Positions 9,177 to 17,969 of a stretch of 64,000 bases of DNA are shown one piece after another (positions within the stretch are counted from its first letter, which is position 1; every line of letters starts with the position of its first letter). The stretch comes from CAVOOW01 sp963697675. Its GTDB lineage: Bacteria > Actinomycetota > Actinomycetes > JACCUZ01. A program made the translations under genes and the position numbers. The notes below the pieces were generated by a model, which saw only the letters and a list, made by a program, of their open reading frames with translations, was not told where the DNA came from and searched no databases. Location: NCBI GenBank assembly GCA_963697675.1, contig CAVOOW010000008.1, forward strand, positions 124,001 to 188,000, in the 5' to 3' direction.

Positions 9177-9278
9177 ATGCGCCGAGCGTTCATGTCCGTC
9201 CAGAAAGGGGTTTTCGCCTATCCAGAGGACTTGACGCTTGATGCGAACGTTGAACTTGGGGATCGTCGCGCATGTTGA
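9177..9278 (+). CDS. Possible 33-aa leader ORF overlapping the ribosomal-protection gene
   Basis: An ATG at 9177 follows a strong purine-rich ribosome site (GGGAGAGGGAA) and opens a 33-codon frame ending at TGA 9276-9278. It overlaps the first 38 bp of the next gene, which has no comparably good site of its own. The peptide begins MRRAFMSVQKGVF and has no recognisable domain. Leader-peptide attenuation is known for tet(M), so this could couple or regulate translation of the downstream GTPase. It could equally be chance. Confidence 0.3.
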   Translation: MRRAFMSVQKGVFAYPEDLTLDANVELGDRRAC

Positions 9279-11265
9279 CGCCGGCAAGACAAGCCTGACC
9301 GAGCGGCTGCTCTACGCCGTCGGTGTCATCGACGAGATCGGCAGCGTCGACGCGGGCAGCACCCAGACCGACTCGTTGGCGTTGGAACGACAACGCGGCA
9401 TCACGATCAAGTCGGCCGTGGTGTCCTTCGTCATTGATGACGTCACGGTCAACCTGATCGACACACCCGGGCACCCGGACTTCATCGCCGAGGTGGAACG
9501 GGTGCTCAGCGTGCTCGACGGCGCCGTACTGGTGATCTCCGCGGTGGAGGGGGTCCAGGCCCAGACTCGCGTGCTGATGCGAACGCTGCAGCGACTGAAC
9601 ATCCCGACCCTGATCTTCGTGAACAAGATCGACCGTGCCGGCGCGGACTGTGAGCGCGTGCTCGGGGCCATCGGAGAGTTGCTGACGCCCGCGATCGTCC
9701 CGATGGGATCAACCAGCAACCTGGGTACGCGCGGTGCTGATGCCACGCCGTTCGGGGCAGCAGATGCGGGGTTCACCGCCCGGTTGGTCGAGGTGCTCGC
9801 CGATCGGGACGAGGCGCTGCTGGGCGCCTACCTGGCCGACGGCACGGTCTGCTACGACCGGCTCCGCGACCAGCTCGCCGCGCAGACCAAGCAGGCGGCG
9901 GCGCATCCGGTTTTCTTCGGCTCCGCGATCACCGGTGCGGGCGTCGACCTTCTGACGTCCGGAATCACCGAGCTGTTGCCGTCCCCGCGGCGCGTTGCCG
10001 ACGGGCCTGCGGCGGGCAGCGTCTTCAAGGTCGAGCGCGGGCCGGCGGGGGAGAAGATCGCGTACGTGGCGATGTCCTCAGGCAACGTGCGTACCCGCGA
10101 CTGGCTGACCTTCCGCAACGAGCACAAGGGGAAGGTCACGGCGATCAGGGTGTTCGACAGAGGGAGCACCGTGCGCCGCGAGGCAGTGGCCGCTGGGCAG
10201 ATCGCCAAGCTGTGGGGTCTTGGCGACGTTCAGATCGGCGACCGCATAGCTCACGCTCGGGACTCGATCGGCACCTCCCCCGGCCACCCACTCGGTGAGC
10301 CTGGCGACGGGTCACCAGCGACCGCGCCGTCCCACCTTTTCGCGCCGCCGACCCTGGAGACGGTCGTGATCGCCCGGAGCCGCTCCGACAAGGGTGCGCT
10401 GCACGTCGCGTTGGCCCAGCTTGCTGAGCAGGACCCGCTGATCAACCTGCGCCAGGACGACGTACGCCAGGAGATGTTCCTGTCGCTCTACGGGGAAGTG
10501 CAGAAGGGGGTCATCCGCGACACTCTCGCTGACGAGTTCGGCATCGCGGTCACCTTCCGCGAGACGACCACAATCTGTGTGGAGCGACCCATCGGCACGG
10601 GCGCCGCCCTCGAGATCATCGGTAAGGAACCCAACCCGTTCCTCGCCACTGTCGGCTTCCGCGTCGAGCCCGCACCGCCCAACAGCGGCATCACGTTTCG
10701 CCTCGACGCCGAGCTGGGCTCGATCCCGCTCTACGTCTACAAGACAGTCGAGGATTTCCGGAGCTCGGTCGAGGACTACGTGACGGAGACGCTGAGCCAG
10801 GGCATCCACGGCTGGCAGGTAACCGACTGCATCGTCACCATGACGCACTCCGGCTATTCGTCGCCGGCGAGTGGTGCGAGCGATTTCCGCAAGCTGACTC
10901 CCTTGGTCCTGATGAGCGCGCTCCAGCAAGCCGGCACGGCAGTGTGCGAGCCGATCCACCGCTTCCGTCTCGAGGGTCCGGCGGACTCGTTCGGGTTGAC
11001 CTTGCGTGCATTGGCGCAGCTGCGCACCGTTCCGCAGTCCCCGACAATGCGGGGCTCGTCGTATGTCCTCGAGGGTGAGATCCCGGCCGCTCGGGTGCAC
11101 GACCTGCAACAACAGCTGCCTGGGCTGGCTCGCGGCGAGGGCGTGCTGGAGTCCGAGTTCGACTCCTACCGGCCGGTTCGCGGCAAGGTCCCGACCAGGC
11201 CGCGCACGGATCTCAATCCCCTCAACCGCAAGGAATACCTGCTGCACGTCCTGCGTCGCGTCTAG
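9241..11265 (+). CDS. Tet(M)/OtrA-like ribosomal protection GTPase
   Basis: A 674-aa EF-G-like GTPase of the tetracycline ribosomal-protection group, which dislodges tetracycline from the 30S subunit. GTPase motifs: G1 AHVDAGKTSLTERLL (residue 10 on), G2 RGITIKSAVV, G3 IDTPGHPDFIAEVERVL, G4 IFVNKIDRAGADC. The later domains carry DPLINLRQDD and MTHSGYSSPAS, as in Tet(M)/OtrA rather than EF-G, and the length fits. ATG 9241 gives MRTLNLGIVAHVDAGKT, the usual start; a TTG directly before it is possible. Chromosomal OtrA-like genes occur in many actinomycetes and do not prove clinical resistance. It ends before a hairpin shared with the convergent dehydrogenase gene. Confidence 0.85.
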   Translation: MRTLNLGIVAHVDAGKTSLTERLLYAVGVIDEIGSVDAGSTQTDSLALERQRGITIKSAVVSFVIDDVTVNLIDTPGHPDFIAEVERVLSVLDGAVLVISAVEGVQAQTRVLMRTLQRLNIPTLIFVNKIDRAGADCERVLGAIGELLTPAIVPMGSTSNLGTRGADATPFGAADAGFTARLVEVLADRDEALLGAYLADGTVCYDRLRDQLAAQTKQAAAHPVFFGSAITGAGVDLLTSGITELLPSPRRVADGPAAGSVFKVERGPAGEKIAYVAMSSGNVRTRDWLTFRNEHKGKVTAIRVFDRGSTVRREAVAAGQIAKLWGLGDVQIGDRIAHARDSIGTSPGHPLGEPGDGSPATAPSHLFAPPTLETVVIARSRSDKGALHVALAQLAEQDPLINLRQDDVRQEMFLSLYGEVQKGVIRDTLADEFGIAVTFRETTTICVERPIGTGAALEIIGKEPNPFLATVGFRVEPAPPNSGITFRLDAELGSIPLYVYKTVEDFRSSVEDYVTETLSQGIHGWQVTDCIVTMTHSGYSSPASGASDFRKLTPLVLMSALQQAGTAVCEPIHRFRLEGPADSFGLTLRALAQLRTVPQSPTMRGSSYVLEGEIPAARVHDLQQQLPGLARGEGVLESEFDSYRPVRGKVPTRPRTDLNPLNRKEYLLHVLRRV

Positions 11266-11369
11266 CACCGCTGAGGCGTCAGCTCCTCCTCCACTTTCTC
11301 ACCGAAACCAGCGAACTTGACTGCGCCACCGAGGCGGAGGTCGCCGATCAGGTAACGGCCGACGAACAA

Positions 11370-11431
11370 GATCGCTATCGCCGTGCACAGATTCCGCACG
11401 GACGCAGAATCTGTGCACGGAAATCGCGATC
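11370..11431. terminator. Large hairpin between convergent genes
   Basis: An inverted repeat has arms at 11370-11394 and 11407-11431 around a 12-nt loop. The inner 14 bp (CCGTGCACAGATTC with its complement) are perfect and the outer arm (GATCGC) also pairs with three mismatches. It lies between the 3' ends of the plus-strand GTPase gene and the minus-strand dehydrogenase gene, so a bidirectional terminator or a REP-like element is likely. No U-tract follows. Confidence 0.55.
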
Positions 11432-11476
11432 AAGAAACTGGCGGCGGTCATAGCGCGGCGGGTCGCGGGCGCCGGC

Positions 11477-12490
11477 TCAGGCGCGGGGGTCGACGTGGAT
11501 CTTCGGTCCCGGACCGGAGCCAGCCGGTCGTGACCCGCGCAGGACGTCACCGACCTCGTCGAGCGGCACGGTCGCCGCCACGAGCGGTCGCGGATCCACC
11601 GACCCTGACGCGTAGTGCTCGATCGTGCCGTCCAGGCCCGGCGACGCGCTGAGGATGCCGACCGCGGTGACGTCCTTCAACACCAGCGTGCGGGTGTCGA
11701 TGAGGCTCGGCGTGCCCGCCAAACCCACGTACACCACTCGCTTTCCTGGCTCGACCAGCTCCAGCGCAAGAGCCGGGAGCTCCGGCGAGTTGGATGCGTC
11801 GATCACGGCGTCGAAGGGCAGCCGCGGGCGCTCCCCCGACGCCCAGGCGCCTTGCACGCCCAGCGTCCGGGCGAACTCGAGCGACCGCTCGGAGCGACCC
11901 ATGACGTGCACCTCGACACCATGGGCGAGGGCGAACTGCGCGACGAGCAAGCCGATCGTGCCCGGCCCGAGGACCAGGACCCTGTCCCCAGGAGAAAGTG
12001 CCGCGGCCCAGACTGACCGCAGGGCGTTCCCGCCCGGCTCGACGAGTGCGCCCGCGACAGCATCCACCGCGTCGGGCAGTGGATGCAGCGCTGTGACCGG
12101 CACTGCCATCTGCTCGGCAAGGGCGCCGGGGAAGCCACCACGAATGCCGACCTCGTAGCGGTCCTCGCAGACGTGCTGCAGCCCGGCAAGGCAGCGCCGG
12201 CAACGACCGCACCCGAGCATGGTGTCGCCGGTCGTGCGGCGACCGACCCAGCTCGGGTCGACGTCATCGGCGACCGCGGAGACAGTTCCGCACCACTCGT
12301 GTCCGAGCCGCATCGGGTAGGCCGCGTGGCCCTGGTGCAGATAGGCCATCTCACCGGTGAAGAACTCGACGTCGGTTCCGCACACACCGACGCGCTCGAT
12401 GTCGACCACGACCTGACCCTGCGCGGGCGTCGGGCTCTCGACGTCCTGGACCTCGCAGCGTTCGGGACCGGTGACGACGAAGGCCCTCAT
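11477..12490 (-). CDS. Zinc-dependent medium-chain dehydrogenase (threonine/polyol dehydrogenase-like)
   Basis: A 337-aa NAD(P)-dependent MDR enzyme. The catalytic zinc site shows CGTDVEFFTG and LGHEWCGTV; the structural zinc loop is GCGRCRRCLAGLQHVCEDR, with four Cys. The Rossmann nucleotide motif is VLGPGTIGLLVAQFALAHG near residue 170. The start ATG at 12490 gives MRAFVVTGPERCEV. It is divergent (96 bp) from the IlvD/Edd-type dehydratase, a pairing common in sugar or sugar-acid catabolism, so a sugar or polyol substrate is plausible but inferred only from context. Confidence 0.85.
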   Translation of the reverse strand: MRAFVVTGPERCEVQDVESPTPAQGQVVVDIERVGVCGTDVEFFTGEMAYLHQGHAAYPMRLGHEWCGTVSAVADDVDPSWVGRRTTGDTMLGCGRCRRCLAGLQHVCEDRYEVGIRGGFPGALAEQMAVPVTALHPLPDAVDAVAGALVEPGGNALRSVWAAALSPGDRVLVLGPGTIGLLVAQFALAHGVEVHVMGRSERSLEFARTLGVQGAWASGERPRLPFDAVIDASNSPELPALALELVEPGKRVVYVGLAGTPSLIDTRTLVLKDVTAVGILSASPGLDGTIEHYASGSVDPRPLVAATVPLDEVGDVLRGSRPAGSGPGPKIHVDPRA

Positions 12491-12586
12491 GCCTGCACCG
12501 TCCGTGTCACGGTGCGGCTCCCGCGGGTAGGTTGCATGGATCCCGAACAGTAGATCAGCGTTCATTGATGTGGAAGAGGATCGTCC

Positions 12587-14306
12587 ATGCCGGAGCAGCG
12601 CAGTTCGCAGTGGTATGCGGGAACCGACCGGAACGCGTACATCCACCGCGCGTGGATGCGCCGCGGTCTGCCTGCGCACTCGTTCGACGGGCGCCCGCAC
12701 ATCGCGATCGCGAACTCCGCCTCGGACCTGACACCGTGCAACTCGCACCTCAACGAGGTCGCCGAGTCCGTCAAGCAGGGGATCTGGGAAGCCGGCGGCG
12801 TCCCGATGAACCTTCCCGTGGTGTCGCTCGGCGAGACACTCGTGCGGCCGACGGCCATGCTGTGGCGGAACATGGCCGCGATGGCGACCGAGGAGATGCT
12901 GCGGGCCAATCCCATCGACGGTGTCGTCCTGCTGGGCGGCTGCGACAAGACCATCCCGTCGTTGCTGATGGCCGCGGCGTCCGTCGACCTGCCCGCCGTC
13001 GTATTTCCCGGCGGGCCGATGCTGACCGGCACGTTCCGCGGAGCGGCGCTTGGCTGCGGTACGGACGTCTGGCGACTCAGCGAGGAGGTACGCGCGGGCA
13101 AGCTGTCCGAGGAGGCGTTCCTCACCTCCGAGTCCTCGATGATCCGCAGCCGGGGCCACTGCAACACGATGGGCACGGCCTCGACGATGGCGTGCGTGGC
13201 CGAGGCACTGGGCACGACGATCCCGGGTACGGCGGGAACGCCCGCGCCGGACAGCCGCCTGCTCGAAAGCGCCCACAGCACCGGCCGGCTCGCGGTCGAG
13301 ATGGTTGCCGAGGGGCGGCGCCCGAGCACCATGCTGAGCCGGGGGTCGTTCCTCAACGCCATCGTGGCCCTGGCCGCGGTCGGTGGCTCCACCAACGCCG
13401 TGGTGCACCTGCTCGCGATCGCCGGCCGGCTCGGGATCACCCTGTCCCTCGACGACTTCGACCGCACCGGCGCCGGCGTGCCCCTGCTGGTCGACCTGCA
13501 GCCGGCGGGCAAGCACCTGATGGAGGACTTCCACCGCGCCGGCGGGCTGCTCGCCGTGCTGCGCGAGGTGCAGGACCTGCTCGATCCGGACGCGCTCACC
13601 GTCACCGGCAAGCCGCTGGTCGACGCAGCTCGGCGACGCGCAGATCTGGGACGAGACGCGTCATCCGGTCACGCAACGAACCGCTGCAGGCCGACGCGGG
13701 CATCGCCGTGCTCTATGGAAACCTCGCGCCGGACGGCGCGGTGATCAAGCCGGCGGCCGCCTCGCGCGCACCTCCTGCAGCACCGCGGCAAGGCCGTCGT
13801 GTTCGACAGCATCGAGGACTTCCACGCGCGCATCGACGACCCAGACCTCGACGTCGACGCGGACTCCGTGCTCGTGCTGCGGGGATGCGGTCCGAAGGGC
13901 TATCCGGGGATGCCCGAGGTGGCCAACCTGCCGCTGCCGACCAAGCTCCTCGAGCAGGGCGTTCGCGACATGGTGCGGATCTGCGACGGCCGGATGAGCG
14001 GCACGGCCTACGGCACCGTCGTCCTGCACGTCTCACCCGAGGCTGCCGACGGCGGTCCGCTCGGGCTGGTCGAGACCGGCGACGTCATCGTGCTCGATGT
14101 CGAGTCGCAGACGGCTCGACGTCGACATCCCCGCCGAGGAGCTGGCGGGACGCCGACCGTCCGCCGCGGTCCTCGCGGGCTACGCCGCCCCGAACCGCGG
14201 ATGGGAACGCCTCTACGTCGACCACGTCATGCAGGCCGACAAGGGCGCGGACCTCGACTTCCTCGTCGGCAGCAGCGGCCATCAGGTGTCTCGCGAGTCG
14301 CACTGA
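12587..14306 (+). CDS. IlvD/Edd-family dehydratase (sugar-acid type), four frame breaks
   Basis: An iron-sulfur dehydratase of the dihydroxy-acid/aldonate group, about 570 aa once repaired. Seen in order: LTPCNSHLNEVAESVKQG, LLGGCDKTIPSLLMAA (cluster Cys), GHCNTMGTASTMACVAEALG (cluster Cys), AAVGGSTNAVVHLLA, GIAVLYGNLAPDGAVIK, LVLRGCGPKGYPGMPEV, then ICDGRMSGTAYGTVVLHVSPEAA and the C-terminal GWERLYVDHVMQADKGADLDFL. ATG 12587 follows GAGGA. The frame steps +1 near 13622, 13655, 13765 and 14115; G13622 lies in GTCGACG, and removing it restores the frame. The long WDE/VIR region and the dehydrogenase neighbour favour an arabonate/xylonate-type dehydratase over IlvD of branched-chain synthesis; I cannot settle the substrate. 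Confidence 0.8.
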
Positions 14307-14364
14307 CCGATGCGCACCAGCACGATCGCTGGGTATAACGATGAGTGGCGGAGTGGAGGAACAG

Positions 14365-15328
14365 ATGGAGTCGTCGAGCGCCATGCGCGCGGCGCTTGAC
14401 GCAGCCGAGTCGGCGGCCCAGGCCTGGGCCGTCGTGTTCGCGAAGTCACGCGTGGTCCGCCGCGACGTGCCGCTCGGCTTCGACCCCGACCGAGTACACG
14501 GCTGCGGACTACGACGCGGTCGCCGACTATCTCGCTCCCTACGAGTCGAAGGCGTCGGAGGCGCGGCTGACACCGTCGGGGCTGCGCTGGCGCTATGAGG
14601 GCGACGCCGTTCTCTTCCAGATGGACAGAGTGCTCAACGCGCCGTACGACGACCTGATCGCCCGCGTCGACATCGCGTCGGCCATCCGCATCATGAACGA
14701 CTACATCGGCGGCAAGAGCCAGATCGTGTCCCGCGACAAGCAGGGTCGGGTGCTGAGACAAGCCGAACGCAACCTCTATCTCCCGCAGCCGAACTGGATC
14801 GCGTTCTCCGGCGGCGCGTTCATCGACGTGTGCAAGCTCGAGGTCATCCGCTACACCGACGACTCACAACGGATCGCGTGGCGCACCGTGCTCAGCCCGA
14901 ACGGCTCGGCGGTGTACGACGACGGCACCGTCACGTTCGAGCGCCGCGGCGACAACCAGACCCGGGTGACCGTTCGTGGCCTGCAGCAGTTCACCCTGCC
15001 GCCCTTCTGGGCCGCGGCAGAGCCGTGGCTGGCCCCGGCCGTGAAGGACAACCTGGTGGAGGAGTCCTACCGGCGCTTCTTCACGTCGACCTTGGACAAC
15101 GTCGAGGCCTGCTATGAAGGCCGCGAGTTCCGCACCGGTCGCGAGCACGAGCCAGCCGACGACGAGCCGCTGGAAGAACGTCTCAAGCAGTCGTGGACGG
15201 TCGTCCGCAACCTGCTGCCGGACAAACCGTTGGAGACGTTGGTCCGCCGCTTCCAGGATCGGGCGGCCGGCGAAGCAGGCGACGTCGACGATCTGGGTTT
15301 CCGCCACTTCGGACCCGGCGGGAAGTGA
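14365..15328 (+). CDS. Protein of unknown function, possible SRPBCC-like fold (one frame break)
   Basis: I do not recognise this protein of about 320 aa. The start ATG 14365 follows GGAGGA at the right distance; an ATG at 14341 lacks a site. The frame changes at 14488, where deleting the G of CCCGACC joins DVPLGFDP to TEYTAADYDAVADYL. The centre (FQMDRVLNAPYDDLIARVD, NRL-like beta-strand pattern, VTVRGLQQFTLPPFW) alternates strands and helices like START/SRPBCC lipid-binding folds, but that is inference. The C-terminus is acidic and helical. It lies 6 bp before the epimerase gene, so the two are probably co-transcribed. Confidence 0.6.
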
Positions 15329-15334
15329 GCTCCT

Positions 15335-16371
15335 GTGCGCATCTCCGTCACTGGCGCGAACGGTCTGCTCGGTGCGCACGTCGTTCGAGCGCTGGTCACT
15401 GCAGGGCATGACCCTGTCGCCGTCGTCCGGCAGGGTGCGGACCTGCGCGGTCTGAACGGGTTGGATGTGCCATTGGCCCGTGCGGACACCCGCTCACGAG
15501 ACAACCTCCGCAAGGCGCTCGACGGCACGGAGGTCGTCATCCACTGCGCCGCCGTCTACTCCTACACGCGCGAGGAGTCGGAACTGGTCCGCGCGAACGT
15601 CGACGGCACTCGCAGCGTCGTCGAGGCCGCAGCAGACGTCGGGGTCCGCCGCGTGGTGCTCACGTCGTCGTCGGTGACCTGCGGGTCGAGCATCGGGCCA
15701 CAACAGGTCGACGAGACAGGACGGTATCGGGGCCGAGTGGGTGCCGCCCTATTTCCACACCAAGCAGCAACAGGAGGAAGCGGCAACAGAGGCAGCGCAG
15801 GCTCGAGGGGTCGAGCTGGTGACTGCCTGCCCGACCGTCGTCCTCGGTGGTCCGGACTGGCGGCTGGTCCCCAGCAACGCCGTCGTGGTGCGCTATCTGC
15901 TGGACCCGACCCGCACGACGTTTCCCGGCGGCTGCAACGTGGTCGCCGTCGGCGACGCGGCTCGCGGGCACGTGGTCCTCGCTGAGCGAGGCATACCGGG
16001 CGAGCGCTATCTGCTCGGGGGCGAGGACTGCTCGTGGCGCACGGTGCACAGCCTGATCTCGGAGCTGACCGGCACGGGCGGACCACATCTCACCGGCTCG
16101 CGAAACAGCGCCTGGCTCGGTGCTTCGGCAGCGGAGGCGCTGGCCCGGCTGACGAGCCGGCCACCACTGGCCACCCGCGACGAGGCCCGGACGGTGGGCC
16201 GGTGGTATTGGTATTCCTCGCGCAAGGCAGCGGAGCTCGGCTACACCGCCCGATCGGCGCGCGCGACGGTGGCGGGCGCGTTGGCCTGGCTGGTGACCAG
16301 CCCGCATGTGCCGCGGCTGGTGCGCGAGGGCCTCACCCTTGCTGACGAGGTGTACGCGGCGCACGAGCTGG
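15335..16371 (+). CDS. NAD-dependent epimerase/dehydratase (extended SDR), one frame break, stop unresolved
   Basis: An extended short-chain dehydrogenase like dihydroflavonol-4-reductase/nucleoside-sugar epimerases. It starts at the GTG at 15335 with RISVTGANGLLGAHVVRAL, the NAD Gly motif, then VIHCAAVYSY, NVDGTRSVVEAA and VVLTSSSVTCG. After a +1 change near 15725 it continues EWVPPYFHTKQQQE (catalytic YxxxK: YFHTK), ACPTVVLGGPDWRL and GERYLLGGEDC. Homology-like sequence fades after LTLADEVYAAHEL at about 16370; the open frame then continues through Ser/Pro repeats antisense to the Lys/Ala tail of the convergent gene, so my end is an estimate. A second frame break near the end may hide the real stop. 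Confidence 0.72.
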
Positions 16372-17262
16372 TCGCTTCGCCGCTGCCTGCTTCTTCGCCG
16401 CAGCCTTCTTCGCCGCAGCCTTCTTCGCCGTCGCCTTCTTCGCCGTCGCGCCTTCTTCGCGTCGCCTTCGTCGCCGCCGGGCTTCGGAGTCGACCTGGTC
16501 CGCGGCCGCACCGTCACATCGAGCACCGCACCGTCCCCACCGACGACCTGGACCTCGCCCCGGTAGTCGCGTCCGGCCTTGAACGTCCGCGCCGGCAACC
16601 GCAGCGTGACGGTCACCGTCGACTCCGACCCGGGCGCGAGCTCGAGGGTGGCAGGGTCGAACGCGAACGCCGGCGCGAACCCTTCCGCCGACGACATCGC
16701 GTCCGACCCGGCCTCGCCTGACGACCCTGTCCGGTCAGTGAGCAGACCCGCGTCGAAGGAGAGGCGCACGGTTTCCTCGCGAGGGTTCGCGACGGTGAAC
16801 GCTCCGGAGGCAGTGCCCCCGATCGGCCCGTCAAGCGCCAATGCAGCATGCGGCGGACTCGCAGCCTGCGGGGACGACGCAGCACCCGGCCCACTGTTCG
16901 GACCAGCCCGCCGGACGCTCGTGCTGCTGCGACCGTGCTCAGCCCGGGTTGCGGCACCGCTGACGACATCCTGCAGGCGCTCGCTCGATGTCGTCGCGAG
17001 GTCCTGCAACCCGCGAGCGTAGGCAAGATTGAGACGACCGAGCTCACGCACGTAGTCCTCGAACTGGCTCGCCAGCGACTTCAGGAGGTCGCCCGAGCTC
17101 GGCCCCTCATGACCGACCGCTGCCGCGCGCGGCCGCGGCATAGCTGCGCGCCACGTTCCCCTGCAACCGGGCAGCGTCGGTCGCCAGGTCTTGCAGCTGC
17201 TGCCAGACCGAACCGCCCGAGTGCTCCGACGCGGTTCGCCACCCGTCAGCAGCCACAGCCAC
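16333..17262 (-). CDS. Unknown protein: helical N-terminus, Ig-like domain, Lys/Ala-rich tail (frame breaks)
   Basis: Last gene of a four-gene operon. GTG 17262 (or 17256) gives a helical segment (SVWQQLQDLATDAARLQGN, then after a +1 change near 17115 LLKSLASQFEDYVRELGRL and LQDLATTSSERLQDV), resembling phasin or coiled-coil scaffolds. A beta domain follows (SGAFTVANPREETVRLSFDAG to RDYRGEVQVVGGDGAVLDV), like Ig/CARDB folds. Near 16449 the frame must shift again; repaired, the tail is repeated KKA/TAKK ending in an Arg/Pro segment and TGA 16333-16335. As read it becomes a long Arg run, clearly wrong. Function unknown; a Lys/Ala tail suggests binding to nucleic acid, polyphosphate or an anionic surface. 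It overlaps the preceding gene. Confidence 0.55.
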
Positions 17263-17953
17263 AACAGGTGACCTCGAGCTCGCCGCAGTCCGTCGGCAGG
17301 ACGGCAACGGCCAGCCGGACTGTCGTCCCGCACCCCTCGATGCGGATGTCGGAGACCAGCACCGTGCAGCATCGGAGGTCGCCGACGACGTTGTCGTTGC
17401 CGTCCTTCGACCCTTGACCGCCGACCTCGATGACCACCAGAACCTGGCTCGTCTCGCACGGTCCCAGGGCCACCTCACCGGACGGGACGAGCCGGGTCAC
17501 GACGGGGGGCGCGTCGGAGGAACAGGACGTCCAGTCCCCGGGCTGGAGCGTGGCCGTCACTGGTCGGCGCCGCGGATTGTGCAGGGTCACCGGCACCACG
17601 CGCCGCTCGCCGACCCGTGCTTCGATCAGGACGTCGGCGCCGTCCCCGCACGAACAGCAGGAGCAGTGGTCGCAGCGTCCTTTGTGGTGCTCTCGGTGGC
17701 CCGATCCGCAGTCGTCGTGCGAGCCGTCCTGGCACCCGCAACCGCGCCGACCACGCCAACGCCGGCGCCCGGGTCGACCACCGGCCTCGGTTGCAGCGGT
17801 CGTCCAGTCCGACCAGGTCGACCAGGCATCGTCCATCGCGGCGAACGTGGGTTCCCAGGCAGCGAGGGAATCGTCGACGAACCGGCGCAGCGAGTCCGCC
17901 GCCGTTGACTTGCCAGGTCCGTACGTCGTCGATCGGTGCTTGGTGCCGTGCAT
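17246..17953 (-). CDS. Cysteine-rich protein with Ig-like domain, unknown function
   Basis: A 235-aa protein I do not recognise. ATG 17953 begins MHGTKHRSTTYG. After a short helical stretch (SLRRFVDDSLAAWEPTF, a Trp/Asp helix) comes a Cys/His cluster at about residues 71-103: CGCQDGSHDDCGSG, then HREHHKGRCDHCSCCSCG. A beta-rich domain follows (DVLIEARVGERRVVPVTL, VALGPCETSQVLVVIEV), and the C-terminus is CCGCGC. Nearly twenty Cys in a cytoplasm-type protein without a signal peptide suggests metal binding. It sits 16 bp after the preceding gene and overlaps the next. The beta domain resembles those of both neighbours, suggesting a common assembly. Confidence 0.7.
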   Translation of the reverse strand: MHGTKHRSTTYGPGKSTAADSLRRFVDDSLAAWEPTFAAMDDAWSTWSDWTTAATEAGGRPGRRRWRGRRGCGCQDGSHDDCGSGHREHHKGRCDHCSCCSCGDGADVLIEARVGERRVVPVTLHNPRRRPVTATLQPGDWTSCSSDAPPVVTRLVPSGEVALGPCETSQVLVVIEVGGQGSKDGNDNVVGDLRCCTVLVSDIRIEGCGTTVRLAVAVLPTDCGELEVTCCGCGC

Positions 17954-17969
17954 CGTTGCTCCTCGGCTG

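Noticed and set aside
11477..13534. Antisense extension of the zinc dehydrogenase gene across the dehydratase
   Set aside because: Only the part from ATG 12490 is dehydrogenase; the rest is shadow sequence opposite conserved dehydratase motifs.
16380..16460. Poly-Arg protein end (KKARRRR) as a genuine basic tail
   Set aside because: It is explained by a phase error; the alternative phase gives a regular KKA repeat and a stop.
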